A stretch of 64,000 bases of DNA from JAAYRQ01 sp035647235 (GCA_964514235.1 CAZEPV010000004.1:62001-126000); one strand, 5' to 3'. Positions 1 through 9,619 are shown, numbered from the stretch's first letter. The notes: generated from the letters alone by a model not told the origin. Program-made: numbers and translations.

Positions 1-305
1 ACCAATAAAGCCCCCTCACACGAAGCTAGGCTGCGGGATACCTCGTAAGTAAAATCAACGTGTCCAGGTGTATCAATGAGATTGAGAATATAATCTTGTC
101 CATCCCTAGCAGTATACTCAATCCGAACAGGTTGTAATTTAATTGTAATGCCTTTTTCCCGTTCCAAGTCCATATTATCTAAAACTTGTTCTTTCATTTC
201 CCTTTCAGTCAAAGCACCAGTTACTTGTAATAAACGGTCTGCGAGTGTAGATTTGCCATGATCAATATGTGCTATGATACTAAAATTTCTAATTCTATCT
301 AGCAA
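1..305 (-). CDS. lepA: Elongation factor 4 (LepA), N-terminal part; gene runs off the left edge
   Basis: Translational GTPase that back-translocates stalled ribosomes. About 100 N-terminal residues lie in the window. The G1 region reads IAHIDHGKSTLADRLL, followed by the switch region EREKGITIK and the G3 motif DTPGHVDFTYEVSRSL, an arrangement typical of LepA. The start is TTG at 303-305, preceded by GGAGG about 7 nt upstream; no ATG or GTG fits. It is the most downstream gene seen of a minus-strand run that includes spoIIP, the usual clostridial neighbourhood. The C-terminal domains are outside the window, so intactness cannot be judged. Confidence 0.93.
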   Translation of the reverse strand, partial: MLDRIRNFSIIAHIDHGKSTLADRLLQVTGALTEREMKEQVLDNMDLEREKGITIKLQPVRIEYTARDGQDYILNLIDTPGHVDFTYEVSRSLASCEGALL

Positions 306-411
306 TAAAAACCCTCCAACCTATAAATATCGCTAAATCATCGCATAAATTATACATAATAAAGGGATCTTATTCAAATAAAGAGTTCTCTATCCACTAA
401 TTAATTTAATC

Positions 412-735
412 TTAAAAGTACTCATCCCAATTATCCCTAAAAATCACCTGATAAAGATGCCCAATTCTATATAAATAATCCCTAGTCTTATTATAGACAG
501 ATATAGAATAATTGCTGGCTAAATTAAATTTTTGCTTAATATTTTCACTTGAATAAATATAATTTTTACCCAAAATATCGATAGATAGATCTTGTCCCAC
601 TAGATTGCAAGAGAAAACTGGAGCCCTTTCCTTCATAGTCAAGTTATTTATCGCTTGGTTACTAATATTTAATCCACTAATCACTAATAATATTATGCAT
701 ACAAGAATTGCAAAATGGAAAAGCCTCTTGGTCAA
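412..735 (-). CDS. Small hypothetical protein with one N-terminal membrane segment
   Basis: A 107-residue protein I do not recognise. Residues about 6-25 form a hydrophobic segment behind a basic start (MTKRLFHF), so it is a signal-anchored or secreted protein. The rest is polar and rich in Asn, Tyr and Ile, with no motif I can name. The start is TTG at 733-735, directly abutting the spoIIP stop codon, which suggests translational coupling to spoIIP. Position between spoIIP and lepA makes a sporulation-linked or envelope role possible, but that is inference only. Confidence 0.6.
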   Translation of the reverse strand: MTKRLFHFAILVCIILLVISGLNISNQAINNLTMKERAPVFSCNLVGQDLSIDILGKNYIYSSENIKQKFNLASNYSISVYNKTRDYLYRIGHLYQVIFRDNWDEYF

Positions 736-1758
736 TCATTCCACTTCCTCTTTTAGAACTTCTATTAGTATATCAGCTAATAAGTCGGCAGCATATTCAG
801 CCTCATCCAGGTTGTTCTGGTCATTGCCAATTTCCAAGAGCAAGGCTCGGGGATGGTATTCTTGGTTATAGGTGCCCGCCTTAGTCCTAACCCCTTTAAT
901 TAAGCCCGGATATAAGATTTCACCTTTCTCGTATAATTTTTGGGCAAACTCCAGGTTTTTCTGCCAATTATCATGGGCCTTTCTTTCATCAGTCCCAACT
1001 ATTATTAAAATGCGGGCAGCCTTTTTATGGTCGATATCTATAGTATAAGCGTTTGTACTGCCTGGTATGCTATCTCGGTGTACATCAAATACAGCCAGAG
1101 TATTTTTATTTTTTACTATTTCTTTAATGGTTTCTCGAGAATTTACATAGCTTTTATTATACTCGGGGTAATCGTGAATAGTATTTATAAACCTAGTTTT
1201 CAAACCCCTATTAGCAATTGCACCAGCTAATCTATTAGCAACATCATTAATTAGCCCTCTTTCCCCATCTAGTTTGGCCCTACCACTATTCGGTATATAA
1301 GTTTCAGCACTATGGGTACAATAGAACATAACTATATCTTCAGCATTGAAATTATATACTGCTGGGCTTGGGCTAATATCATTACGAACTATAGCTGGTA
1401 ATTCAATAGGTTCAATAACAGGTTTGGTAGCTTGCGGTATTAAAACTTGGCAATCCTCTAATGCCCTAATATGTGCTTGTAAAAATTTCTCTGGAACATT
1501 ATTAAAATAACCAGCTACTAATATTGCTTCCTCCTCTTGTCCAGCCATTACTATATTGACATGCTTTAAAAGGCGGCTAGCACTGTCACTATCTATGGCC
1601 ATTAGTGATAATGGATTAAAAATTGGCTTTAGATTAAATGCTGGTAGGTATAACTTTTTTTCTTGACTTACACCTACAAGTAGGCAAACTACAAATACTT
1701 GTAATAAAAGAATAGTTTTAATGAAGCTCCATAAACGATGTGTTTTAATCCTGTCCAC
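736..1758 (-). CDS. spoIIP: Stage II sporulation protein P (SpoIIP)
   Basis: Peptidoglycan amidase/endopeptidase that works with SpoIID and SpoIIM to thin septal wall during engulfment. An N-terminal membrane anchor spans about residues 12-31. The catalytic domain begins near residue 142 and carries the zinc-binding motifs CTHSAE (about 148-152), FDVHRDS (about 224-230) and LLLEIGN near the C-terminus, as in other SpoIIP proteins. Length 340 aa is normal. The GTG start lies inside the purine-rich stretch AGGGGGTGG; a better-spaced alternative would be ATT at 1747-1749, so the exact start is open. It is divergent from rpsT and followed without a gap by the 107-aa gene. Confidence 0.93.
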   Translation of the reverse strand: MDRIKTHRLWSFIKTILLLQVFVVCLLVGVSQEKKLYLPAFNLKPIFNPLSLMAIDSDSASRLLKHVNIVMAGQEEEAILVAGYFNNVPEKFLQAHIRALEDCQVLIPQATKPVIEPIELPAIVRNDISPSPAVYNFNAEDIVMFYCTHSAETYIPNSGRAKLDGERGLINDVANRLAGAIANRGLKTRFINTIHDYPEYNKSYVNSRETIKEIVKNKNTLAVFDVHRDSIPGSTNAYTIDIDHKKAARILIIVGTDERKAHDNWQKNLEFAQKLYEKGEILYPGLIKGVRTKAGTYNQEYHPRALLLEIGNDQNNLDEAEYAADLLADILIEVLKEEVE

Positions 1759-1839
1759 CCCCTAATAATTACCTTAAATAAATTTATGAGTAAAAAAGGA
1801 TGGGTAGAACAAATTAAAATAAATAAAAATTCTAGTTCA

Positions 1840-1868
1840 TTGCAAAATAGGATACATAATGATATAGT
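1840..1868 (+). promoter_or_regulatory. Sigma-A type promoter of rpsT
   Basis: The -35 element TTGCAA (1840-1845) and the -10 element TATAGT (1863-1868) are separated by exactly 17 nt, about 37 nt upstream of the rpsT start. Seen by eye only. Confidence 0.6.
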
Positions 1869-1904
1869 ATTTCTGTTAGCTTTGAAACATAAGGAGGTGA
1901 AAGT

Positions 1905-2171
1905 GTGGCAAAAGGCAAAACTGCAGCTAAGAGAGCTAGACAAGCTGAAGAAAATCGCTTAAGAAATAAAGTCTATAAAACTAGACTAAAAAATGCACAA
2001 AATAGATATGAAGTGGCTTTAAAAGATAATGATATTGAAACCGCTAAAGATAGCTTGTTACAACTAACCTCTGTTATTGATAAAAGTGTTTCTAAGGGCA
2101 TATTACACAAAAATACTGCTGCTCGGAAGAAATCAAAATATACTAAGAAATTGCAAACTATTAGCGAATAA
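1905..2171 (+). CDS. rpsT: 30S ribosomal protein S20
   Basis: Primary 16S rRNA-binding protein of the small subunit. The 88-aa product starts AKGKTAAKRARQ and ends in an Ala/Lys-rich helix with NTAARKKSKYTKKL, the normal S20 layout of long basic helices. The start is GTG at 1905 with AAGGAGGTG at 1891-1899. It stands alone on the plus strand between divergent spoIIP and convergent holA, with its own promoter and terminator; autogenous control is common for S20 but nothing specific is visible here. Confidence 0.97.
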   Translation: MAKGKTAAKRARQAEENRLRNKVYKTRLKNAQNRYEVALKDNDIETAKDSLLQLTSVIDKSVSKGILHKNTAARKKSKYTKKLQTISE

Positions 2172-2172
2172 G

Positions 2173-2195
2173 CCTGTCATAAGACAGGTTTTTTT
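2173..2195 (+). terminator. Rho-independent terminator of rpsT
   Basis: Stem CCTGTC/GACAGG with an ATAA loop, followed by seven T. It touches the holA stop codon, which is transcribed towards it. Confidence 0.9.
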
Positions 2196-3159
2196 ATTTT
2201 CTACATATATTCACCACTAGCGATTCTAAAAGTATGGTATTATCGAAACTAGTAGTTTTAATTTTCAGATCGGCATCTAAAAGCAAGGCAAATATATGCC
2301 ATACTTCATCCCAACTAGTCCCCCCAGTATGTTTTAGCATTTTTCTTACTACAAAAGCATGCAAAGCAGTCTCCTTTTCAATCTGAGCATTGTTGTAGCC
2401 CTTTTCCAGGGCTGCCTTTACTTTAGCAAAAGCAATAAATTGATTATTAATCATCCCTATCAGTGAGTAAGGTGTGCTGCCTTCCTCTATGAGATGGTGT
2501 AAGACCTCTATAGACCGCTTTACTTTTTTACTAATTAGGGCATCTGTCAAATTAAATATGTTGGCATCATTAATAAGATCTAATTCAGCCTGCAAGCGTT
2601 GGATGGTAATATTGGTAGTGCCCTCAAGGGCGAATTTTTCAAGCAAATTATCTAGGTAATACAAATCCTGACCACTAGCTAAAAGGTGTGCTAAAGCTCT
2701 AGATTCAGCTCTTAAACCCTTTTCTTCTAATTTGGAAACTAACCATTTTTCCAAAGCTTTCTCCCCCATGCTTTTATGCGGGATAATTTCGGCATTTTTC
2801 TTAAATAGTTTCACTATGGGGCTATTATCATTTAATTCCGCACTAGTAACAATTAAAACTTGTCCTAGAACCCCTTGTGCAAAATATTCCTGGAAAATCT
2901 CTAAGGCTTGTCTGTTTTGGCCAGATTTACGACTCTTCTTTTTAAGCCAGAATGGTTCTTTTATCACAATCACTTTAGCTGAGGTAAATAAGGAATTATA
3001 AGTTAGATGGTGCTTAAGTTCTAATAAACTTGTTTCATCATCAATAATTAACAACTCCGGCTTTTCCTCGTTCTCATCTTCAAAATCCAGAATAATTTTA
3101 TTTATTTTCTCATTAATCAAGTATTTTTCATTTCCGTGTAGTAAATAATTTGCAGGCAT
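2194..3159 (-). CDS. holA: DNA polymerase III subunit delta
   Basis: Clamp-loader wrench subunit that opens the beta clamp. The 321-aa product has the HolA three-domain pattern: an N-terminal AAA-like domain (YLLHGNEKYLINEKI; LLIIDDETSL) lacking a proper Walker A, a middle domain, and a helical C-terminal collar domain (LTDALISKKVKRSIEVL; LLLDADLKIKT). The ATG start follows AAGGGGGAATTTT. It is next to rpsT, the usual arrangement in Firmicutes. Confidence 0.92.
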   Translation of the reverse strand: MPANYLLHGNEKYLINEKINKIILDFEDENEEKPELLIIDDETSLLELKHHLTYNSLFTSAKVIVIKEPFWLKKKSRKSGQNRQALEIFQEYFAQGVLGQVLIVTSAELNDNSPIVKLFKKNAEIIPHKSMGEKALEKWLVSKLEEKGLRAESRALAHLLASGQDLYYLDNLLEKFALEGTTNITIQRLQAELDLINDANIFNLTDALISKKVKRSIEVLHHLIEEGSTPYSLIGMINNQFIAFAKVKAALEKGYNNAQIEKETALHAFVVRKMLKHTGGTSWDEVWHIFALLLDADLKIKTTSFDNTILLESLVVNICRK

Positions 3160-3198
3160 AAAATTCCCCCTTCAAGGAGAAATGAAATGTGATGGGAC

Positions 3199-3486
3199 TT
3201 ATTTTACACTCCTAATACTAGCGGTTTCTAGTTGTAGAACCTCCACCTTAGCCTCTATACGCCCCAAGGTTTCCATTATCCTAGTGTTAATATCATTTTG
3301 TACTTCTCTAGCATCAAGTAAAACTCGTACTTTTTCCGTAAGCTCGCCTTCCATGCGTACTTGGGATTGTTGGAGTTCAATTTGCCCTTTTTCTAGATTA
3401 CCCAATCTAGTATCCATACTGTCTAACCTAGTATTCATTTTTTCGAACTGCTCGAGCACTAATTTTTGGAATTCATTGTTATCCAT
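3199..3486 (-). CDS. Small coiled-coil protein of unknown function
   Basis: A 95-aa acidic protein made almost entirely of heptad-like helix: repeats such as MNTRLDSMDTRLGNLEKGQ near residues 17-35, then a second helix from about 50 to the end. No membrane segment and no catalytic motif are visible. Proteins of this type are frequent in Clostridia and resemble the stalks of phage or plasmid regulators, but I cannot assign a role. An AAAGGA site lies about 9 nt before the ATG. It sits between holA and the MATE gene, with short gaps on both sides. Confidence 0.65.
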   Translation of the reverse strand: MDNNEFQKLVLEQFEKMNTRLDSMDTRLGNLEKGQIELQQSQVRMEGELTEKVRVLLDAREVQNDINTRIMETLGRIEAKVEVLQLETASIRSVK

Positions 3487-3583
3487 CGGTTAATTTCCTT
3501 TCCCAATTAAATAATATCTTATCATAATAAGCTTAGTTAAAAAAGGAAACAATCTAGCTAAGTTTACAGAAAAATTAGGGACT

Positions 3584-4996
3584 TTACCACCTTAACCAAG
3601 CCATAAACCTGCGTCTGAAATAGCCCCTGCGAAACAAAAAAATAACCGCTAGTTTATTCCTAGTTTGTAGTTCCCGCCATAAGCCAATCAAAACGAAAAA
3701 AGCCACCACAGTACATAAAAATTCAGATAAAGAAAAGGATAGCCATACCCCATTTAAATTGAAATATTTAGGTAGAATCATCAATAATGGTAGGAAAAAG
3801 ATCATCTGCCTAGCGATAGATAAAAACATAGCAGTTACCCCTTTTCCCAAAGCCTGTAAAACAGTATATAAAATATGCAGGGGCCCCATAAGCGGGTAGG
3901 TCAATGTGGCTAGCTTTAAAGCTGTTACTCCCATAATAGTTAAAATAGGATCATGGGAAAAAAAGCTAACAATCCATACTGGATATTGGTGGAGTAAAAA
4001 GCAAATAAGGCTCATATATATAAAAGATAAAGCCGCCGCTTTTATCAAGACTTCTTTAACTCTATCAGGGTTGCCAGCCCCATATGCAAAACCCGCAATG
4101 GGCATGGTACCTTGCTGCAAGCCATATACGGGCATATAAATAAGCGACCTAACCCTTAAAAATATACCCAGGGCCGCAATGGCCGTATAACTAAATGTGG
4201 CTAAAACCCGATTTAATACCCCCATCATTATTATCCCAGACAGTTCAATAACCATAGTCGGTATTCCCACTTTATAAATCCCGTAAATCACCCTAATACT
4301 TGGTTTGAATCTTTTAAAGGACCAGGTTAATAAAGCTTTCCGACGCCTGATTATCATAATTACTATTACCGTATTAATGCTCTGCGCTGCTATGCTAGCA
4401 ATAGCTGCTCCTTTAATACCCAATCCCTCAAATGATCCTAGCCCGAATATCAAAATCGGATCAAAAATTACATTCAGGCTAATACCAATTACAGAAACTA
4501 AAATGGGTAAAAAGGTATTACCTTCCCCTTGAATAATATTGCATATGTTCATGGGAATAAAAATAAATAAACAGCCCGATAAAATAATATGTAAATATTC
4601 TTTGCTCAGATAAAAAGTTTCTGGGGTAGCCCCGAATAGCAGAAGCAAGGGATCTACATAATAATTACCGATATAAGCAAAAATAAGTCCATAAATTATA
4701 CTTAAAATAACCCCATGCCAAGCTATATTGTCTGCAAACCTGAGGTTCCCAGCCCCTAGTGTACGGGAAATTAGAGAAGTTATCCCCACCCCAGTTGCCG
4801 CAGCAAGTGAAGTTATTAACATTTGGATAGGAATAGTAATAGTTAAGGCTGCTAATGCTTCAGAACCTAAGCGGGCTATAAAAAAAGTGTCTACAATGCT
4901 CAACATGGAATATACTACCATACCTAACATAGGTGTGGTAGATAGTTTTAATAGGAGGTGGCCTACCCTAAGATTGGCCATATCATTTTTATTCAC
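3584..4996 (-). CDS. MATE family efflux transporter
   Basis: Predicted Na+- or H+-coupled multidrug/toxin exporter of the MATE family with about 12 membrane helices in two repeats. Family features visible are the N-terminal PMLGMVVYSMLSIVDTFFIA segment, the GVGITSLISRTLGAG loop with its conserved Gly residues, and the second-half counterpart GLQQGTMPIAGFAYGAGN. Length is 470 aa from the GTG at 4994-4996, which has GGAGGGGG upstream; a longer frame opens at a TTG inside that ribosome site and is less likely. Substrate cannot be deduced. Confidence 0.9.
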   Translation of the reverse strand: MNKNDMANLRVGHLLLKLSTTPMLGMVVYSMLSIVDTFFIARLGSEALAALTITIPIQMLITSLAAATGVGITSLISRTLGAGNLRFADNIAWHGVILSIIYGLIFAYIGNYYVDPLLLLFGATPETFYLSKEYLHIILSGCLFIFIPMNICNIIQGEGNTFLPILVSVIGISLNVIFDPILIFGLGSFEGLGIKGAAIASIAAQSINTVIVIMIIRRRKALLTWSFKRFKPSIRVIYGIYKVGIPTMVIELSGIIMMGVLNRVLATFSYTAIAALGIFLRVRSLIYMPVYGLQQGTMPIAGFAYGAGNPDRVKEVLIKAAALSFIYMSLICFLLHQYPVWIVSFFSHDPILTIMGVTALKLATLTYPLMGPLHILYTVLQALGKGVTAMFLSIARQMIFFLPLLMILPKYFNLNGVWLSFSLSEFLCTVVAFFVLIGLWRELQTRNKLAVIFLFRRGYFRRRFMAWLRW

Positions 4997-5079
4997 TACA
5001 TAATACCCCCTCCTTTCCAAAGTTATGTAATAATAATAATTAATAGAATTTTAACTTTACAAATTCAGGAGGTTATATT

Positions 5080-6405
5080 TTGCCAAAACAAAATCGACTA
5101 GATAAATTCTTCCATCTTACAGCTAGGGGCACTAATGTTAGGACAGAGATTATTGCTGGACTGACTACCTTTGTTACCATAGCTTATATAATATTGGTCA
5201 ACCCCAATGTCTTAAGTGAAGCTGGTATCCCCAAAGAAGCTGCTATAGCTGCCACTATTTTAGCGACAGTAGGCACTACCCTTTTAGTAGGCTTGATTGC
5301 TAATCTGCCTATGGCATCGGCACCTGGCTTAGGTTTGCAAGCATTTTTTACCTATACAGTAGTATTGGGTATGGGTTTAAATTGGCAGACCGCTTTAGGG
5401 GCTGTATTTGTATCTGGCCTAGTGTTTTTCATTTTAACCATAACTGGAGTCCTAAAATACATTGTTCAATCTATCCCCGAAGTCTTAAAAATATCAATTA
5501 GTGTGGGGATTGGACTCTTTATTGCTTTTATTGGGCTTAGGGCTGCTGGGGTAGTGGTAGCAGATGCTAACACTTTAGTGGCTGTAGGTAATATAACTCA
5601 ACCCGCTGTAATTTTGAGTTTACTCGGGGTTTTTTTGGCTGGAGCATTAATGGCTAAAAATGTTCGTGGTAGTCTACTTATAGCAATTTTAGGGGTGACA
5701 GCAATCGGCATGCTTTTGGGCATATTTGAAGCACCCAAATCATACCAGGATATAATTATTTTTACTTTACCCAGTATCAAACCTACCTTTGCCCAATTAG
5801 ATATAATTGCAGCTATAAAATACGGTTTAGTTTCCATTGTTTTTAGTTTTACCATTGTAGAAATGTTCGATAATATTGGCACAATAATAGGTTTAAGCAG
5901 AAGGGCTGGCTTAGTAGATGAAAAAGGTAATATTTTAAGTCTAAACCGTTTCTTGCTAGCTAACTCCTTTGGCACCATGTGGAGCGCCTTAGTTGGCACT
6001 TGTACAGTAACAACTTATGTAGAAAATGCTACTGGGATTGCCGAAGGTGGAAGAACAGGTTTAACAGCCTTAGTTGTGGCAGTACTTTTTGGTCTTACCA
6101 TATTTTTAACCCCTTTAGTTACCTTAATTCCTAGTTACGCTACGGCCCCAGCCCTAATTATTATTGGGGCTTTAATGATTCAAGGTATCAAAGATATAGA
6201 CTTTACGGATTTTTCCGATGCTCTACCTGCATTCTTAACTATAATCCTAATGCCCCTAACCTATAACATCGCACAAGGTATAGCTTTTGGCTTTATTTCC
6301 TACGCTATAATTAAACCCTTAACTGGCCAGGCTAAAGAAGTACACTGGCTAGTATATTTTATTGCTATCGCCTTTATGGTAAACTTTGCCCTCAGATTAG
6401 CTTAA
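5080..6405 (+). CDS. NCS2 family purine permease (AzgA/PbuG-like)
   Basis: Nucleobase:cation symporter of the AzgA/PbuG branch, which carries hypoxanthine, guanine or adenine. About 12-14 membrane segments. Recognisable family stretches are RTEIIAGLTTFVTIAYIILV near the N-terminus, PMASAPGLGLQAFFTY in helix 3, and EMFDNIGTIIGLSRRAG plus ENATGIAEGGRTGL further on. The start is TTG at 5080 with AGGAGG at 5067-5072. It is monocistronic, convergent with comEC. A second, more divergent permease lies in the purine cluster at 52669. Confidence 0.9.
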   Translation: MPKQNRLDKFFHLTARGTNVRTEIIAGLTTFVTIAYIILVNPNVLSEAGIPKEAAIAATILATVGTTLLVGLIANLPMASAPGLGLQAFFTYTVVLGMGLNWQTALGAVFVSGLVFFILTITGVLKYIVQSIPEVLKISISVGIGLFIAFIGLRAAGVVVADANTLVAVGNITQPAVILSLLGVFLAGALMAKNVRGSLLIAILGVTAIGMLLGIFEAPKSYQDIIIFTLPSIKPTFAQLDIIAAIKYGLVSIVFSFTIVEMFDNIGTIIGLSRRAGLVDEKGNILSLNRFLLANSFGTMWSALVGTCTVTTYVENATGIAEGGRTGLTALVVAVLFGLTIFLTPLVTLIPSYATAPALIIIGALMIQGIKDIDFTDFSDALPAFLTIILMPLTYNIAQGIAFGFISYAIIKPLTGQAKEVHWLVYFIAIAFMVNFALRLA

Positions 6406-6408
6406 AAT

Positions 6409-8697
6409 TTAATTAGCCATAGGTCGTTTAATGCTGAGGTTTTCACCATCAGTTATTATCTGAATTAGGCCCCCTAGATCAGTTCTAAGTGAAATAGCAC
6501 CTATATCATCCAATTGGTGTAAAACATCCTGATGAGGATGTCCAAAATTATTGTTTTTCCCAGCGGAAATAATGCCGTACTTAGGCTTAGTCTCTTCATA
6601 AAGTTTAGCAACTAGGGAGCCTTTGCTACCATGATGGGGAATTTTAAGTACGGTAACCATAGGTAGATCATACTCAGACACCATTTTTTCGATGCCCTTT
6701 TTTTCAATATCTCCCGTCAGTAGTATAGAAAAACTCTTATACTTGCCGAGCAAAACCACAGATTGGTCATTATCGACAGTTTTAAGCTCATTATCAAGGG
6801 CTGGATAAATCACTTCTAAATTAAAACCCGGCTCTATCTTCAAGATTTGTCCCTTATGCAAGGTGGTAAGGGGAATATTTTTACTACTGGCAATATCCTT
6901 CAACTCCTGATATTTATCCTCATCTTTTAAAGTGGCGGGAATGCCTATATGTTTAACCGATATATCATTAACAACAGTTTCTAAACCTAGCAAATGGTCG
7001 GTATCTGGATGGGTATTTACAGCTAAGTATAAATCCCTAATCCCCCGATGGTGCAGATAAGCCAAGACCTTCCTTTGCCCAACATCGGTAAAATCACTTC
7101 CTCCACCGTCAACTAGAATAAACTTTCCCTGGGGACTTTTAAGTAAAATACTATCCCCCTGGCCTACATCTAGGGCAACTACTTCAAGTTTGCCCCGATT
7201 AAATAAATTGGCGGGTAAACAGATGACAAGAATAAAAACCGTTATTAAGAGTAAAGCTGCTATTAGATAAGAATTTCTCGTAATATCTTTCAAATAATAA
7301 ATAAATAAAGCCAAAGCTAAAAAATAAATACCTATGAGCAAAATATGAGGGGTAGCTACATAAATATAAGCCCAAGGCAAATTAACTAGACTGTCATTGA
7401 TTAAAAGAACAAAATTAATTAAGGCCCCAATAGGCATAATAAAGAAAGTAAATAAAGCTGGAAGGAATATCATAAAGGTTATTAATATAAAACCAGCAAT
7501 AACTACAATTCCAATAATATAAGTAAGTAAAACATTAGTTAAAATAGAAATAGGGGTGAGGAGATTGAAATGATAAGCAATAAAAGGAATAGTAGGCAGC
7601 TGAGCTGCCAAAGGAATTAAAAGGTAAGCCAAAAACTTGTTTTCTATGGCTAGGCTATTTTTAATTAAGGGATAAAGATAGATTAAGCCCCATGTAGCTA
7701 CAAAAGAGAGCTGGAAAGCGACCTTAAAGGGTGCATGAGGATCCAAAAATATAATTATTATACCTGCCAGACCTAGACAGTCCAATAGACTTCGCTCCCT
7801 GCTTACATAAAGAGCAAAAATACTTAGACCCGCCATAATGCTAGCCCTAATTACCGAAATGGGCCAACCCACTACGGTTCCGTAAGCTAAAAGAATAATC
7901 AGACTAAAATAAAATCTATTTCGCGAGGATAATGCTAGTAATGAGGTTATACCATGGCAAAAAAGCAGCAAAAATCCGACATGTAGTCCCGACACAGCAA
8001 AAACATGGACAATTCCAGTCTTTTGAAAATCCCGATATTGTTTTTCGTCCATATTTTCCTTTTTTCCTAGTAGCATACCTAATAAAATGCTAGCTGTATC
8101 ATAACCTAGAGCTTCCTCAGATAAGCTTACGATTTTATGGCGGTAGGCACTAGTCAAATTATAAACAATATTTGTATTTTGCTTTAATAATTTTATATCA
8201 GTAGCTTCTTTTAAATTTAAAATATAGAAAATATTTTCTTTAGCCAGATAACTTGGATAATCAAATTCCCCAGGATTGCCAGGTGCTAAAGGTGGGGTCA
8301 ATTTGCCTGATAGCTCAATATAATCGCCTTTTTCAATATTTGGGTCAAAACCTGCAAATACCTGGACTTTCTTTATTAGATTAGATTCCTTTTTATTTTT
8401 AATTATAAAGCTGGCCCGATTACCATCATAAGTTGGATAATTGGCCACATATCCTGTCAATTTAAAATTATCGTAGGCAGGTAGATTCTGGGGGACTGGG
8501 GTGAAGGAATAATTAAAAAATAAAAGGCTAAGTAAAAAAATGAAAGCGAAAAATAGATAATTTAAAAATTTAAAATTCAAGACCAAGTAAGCAATCGCGC
8601 ATAAAAATAGGATAATCCCTATTATTACGAAATTATAATAGGCCAAAAGCAAGGCAGTTAAAATTATAAGAAAAATTAAAAACCATCTTCTAATCAT
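6409..8697 (-). CDS. comEC: DNA internalisation channel protein ComEC/Rec2
   Basis: Membrane channel for single-stranded DNA uptake in natural transformation. The 762-aa protein has the three expected parts: an N-terminal membrane/OB-like DUF4131 region (about 1-180), a central Competence domain with many helices including FAVSGLHVGFLLL, and a C-terminal metallo-beta-lactamase-like domain with ALDVGQGDSILL, VNTHPDTDHLLG and KIPHHGSKGS. All predicted metal ligands are present. It lies 15 nt downstream of comEA. Full-length genes suggest DNA uptake capacity, although late competence pilus genes are not in the window. Confidence 0.95.
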   Translation of the reverse strand: MIRRWFLIFLIILTALLLAYYNFVIIGIILFLCAIAYLVLNFKFLNYLFFAFIFLLSLLFFNYSFTPVPQNLPAYDNFKLTGYVANYPTYDGNRASFIIKNKKESNLIKKVQVFAGFDPNIEKGDYIELSGKLTPPLAPGNPGEFDYPSYLAKENIFYILNLKEATDIKLLKQNTNIVYNLTSAYRHKIVSLSEEALGYDTASILLGMLLGKKENMDEKQYRDFQKTGIVHVFAVSGLHVGFLLLFCHGITSLLALSSRNRFYFSLIILLAYGTVVGWPISVIRASIMAGLSIFALYVSRERSLLDCLGLAGIIIIFLDPHAPFKVAFQLSFVATWGLIYLYPLIKNSLAIENKFLAYLLIPLAAQLPTIPFIAYHFNLLTPISILTNVLLTYIIGIVVIAGFILITFMIFLPALFTFFIMPIGALINFVLLINDSLVNLPWAYIYVATPHILLIGIYFLALALFIYYLKDITRNSYLIAALLLITVFILVICLPANLFNRGKLEVVALDVGQGDSILLKSPQGKFILVDGGGSDFTDVGQRKVLAYLHHRGIRDLYLAVNTHPDTDHLLGLETVVNDISVKHIGIPATLKDEDKYQELKDIASSKNIPLTTLHKGQILKIEPGFNLEVIYPALDNELKTVDNDQSVVLLGKYKSFSILLTGDIEKKGIEKMVSEYDLPMVTVLKIPHHGSKGSLVAKLYEETKPKYGIISAGKNNNFGHPHQDVLHQLDDIGAISLRTDLGGLIQIITDGENLSIKRPMAN

Positions 8698-8712
8698 ATC
8701 AATTAATCCGAG

Positions 8713-9318
8713 CTATTTTATAGAAATGTAATCTTTAATCGCTTCATACTTTTTATCCCCAATTCCACTAACATTTTTTATTCCGCCAATATCCTTAAAA
8801 GGACCATTATTGGTCCTATAATCTATAATTCTTTGGGCTAGGGCTGGGCCAATTCCATTTAGGGTAGCAAGTTCAGCCTCATTAGCCTTATTAATATTTA
8901 CTTTACTTGTAGCAGAACTAATATAACTTGAACCAATTAGCATTGATTCAGCTTCCTCACCGATTAGGGGGATATAAATAGTTTCCTCATCTTCAATAAT
9001 CCTGGCCATCTGAATATGTTTGGAATCAGCCCCAGATAATAAGCCCCCAGCTAGATCAATAGCTTCATAAAGTCTAGACCCTTCAGGCAATTCATATATG
9101 CCTGGATTTACTACCGCACCATTGACAAAAACCACTACAAGTGTAATCTTGGATTCTTCTGGCATATTTTCCAACTCTTCTTCTTGATTAAGGATTATCA
9201 GTTCATCCGAATTACTCTTTTTATCTGTAACTTTTGACGAATACCAACTACCACCAGCAAAAGCAAGAATTATAATAGCAATTAATATAGGTATTATTCT
9301 CTTATCAAAATTCCCCAC
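8713..9318 (-). CDS. comEA: Competence DNA-binding protein ComEA
   Basis: Membrane-anchored DNA receptor that hands DNA to ComEC. It has one N-terminal membrane segment (about residues 9-24), an SLBB-like domain (VVFVNGAVVNPGIYELPEG to about residue 118), and a C-terminal pair of helix-hairpin-helix motifs (INKANEAELATLNGIGPALA; IGGIKNVSGIGDKKYEAI). Length 201 aa is typical. GTG start with GGGGTGATTAA upstream. It forms an operon with comEC. Confidence 0.94.
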   Translation of the reverse strand: MGNFDKRIIPILIAIIILAFAGGSWYSSKVTDKKSNSDELIILNQEEELENMPEESKITLVVVFVNGAVVNPGIYELPEGSRLYEAIDLAGGLLSGADSKHIQMARIIEDEETIYIPLIGEEAESMLIGSSYISSATSKVNINKANEAELATLNGIGPALAQRIIDYRTNNGPFKDIGGIKNVSGIGDKKYEAIKDYISIK

Positions 9319-9394
9319 TTAATCACCCCACCACAAATTTCGCCAACTCTAACCTTAATCCTTTAATAAATCAGAATATTACCCCCAAAATTCA

Positions 9395-9420
9395 AAAAGC
9401 AGGTATTCCTACCTGCTTTT
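9395..9420 (-). terminator. Terminator of the DUF1540 gene (probably bidirectional)
   Basis: Perfect inverted repeat AAAAGCAGGTA/TACCTGCTTTT with a 4-nt loop, 35 nt after the DUF1540 stop codon and upstream of comEA. Confidence 0.8.
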
Positions 9421-9454
9421 TGTTAGAGAATTTAATTATAGAGGGTTCTATAAG

Positions 9455-9619
9455 CTAAGATTTTTCATAACTGGAGCACAAACTTTCATCCTCTGCTACC
9501 CCATTATGAACGTGTTGAACTGGGGCAATTTCGATAGCTTGTAATTGACAATAATGTCTTTGGTCATTAAAGCGACAACTTCTAACCGAACAAGTTATCG
9601 TCTGTTTGCCTTTGTGCAA
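9455..9619 (-). CDS. Small DUF1540 cysteine protein
   Basis: A 54-aa protein too short for usual ORF cut-offs. It reads MHKGKQTITCSVRSCRFNDQ and continues RHYCQLQAIEIAPV, ending in a LCSSYEKS tail. The pattern C-x4-C-x8-C followed by a late Cys (C10, C15, C24, C48) and the central AIEIA stretch match DUF1540, a family of small, probably metal-binding proteins common in spore-forming Clostridia. The TTG start has AAGGAGG 8 nt upstream, an excellent site. It has its own terminator. Function unknown. Confidence 0.85.
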   Translation of the reverse strand: MHKGKQTITCSVRSCRFNDQRHYCQLQAIEIAPVQHVHNGVAEDESLCSSYEKS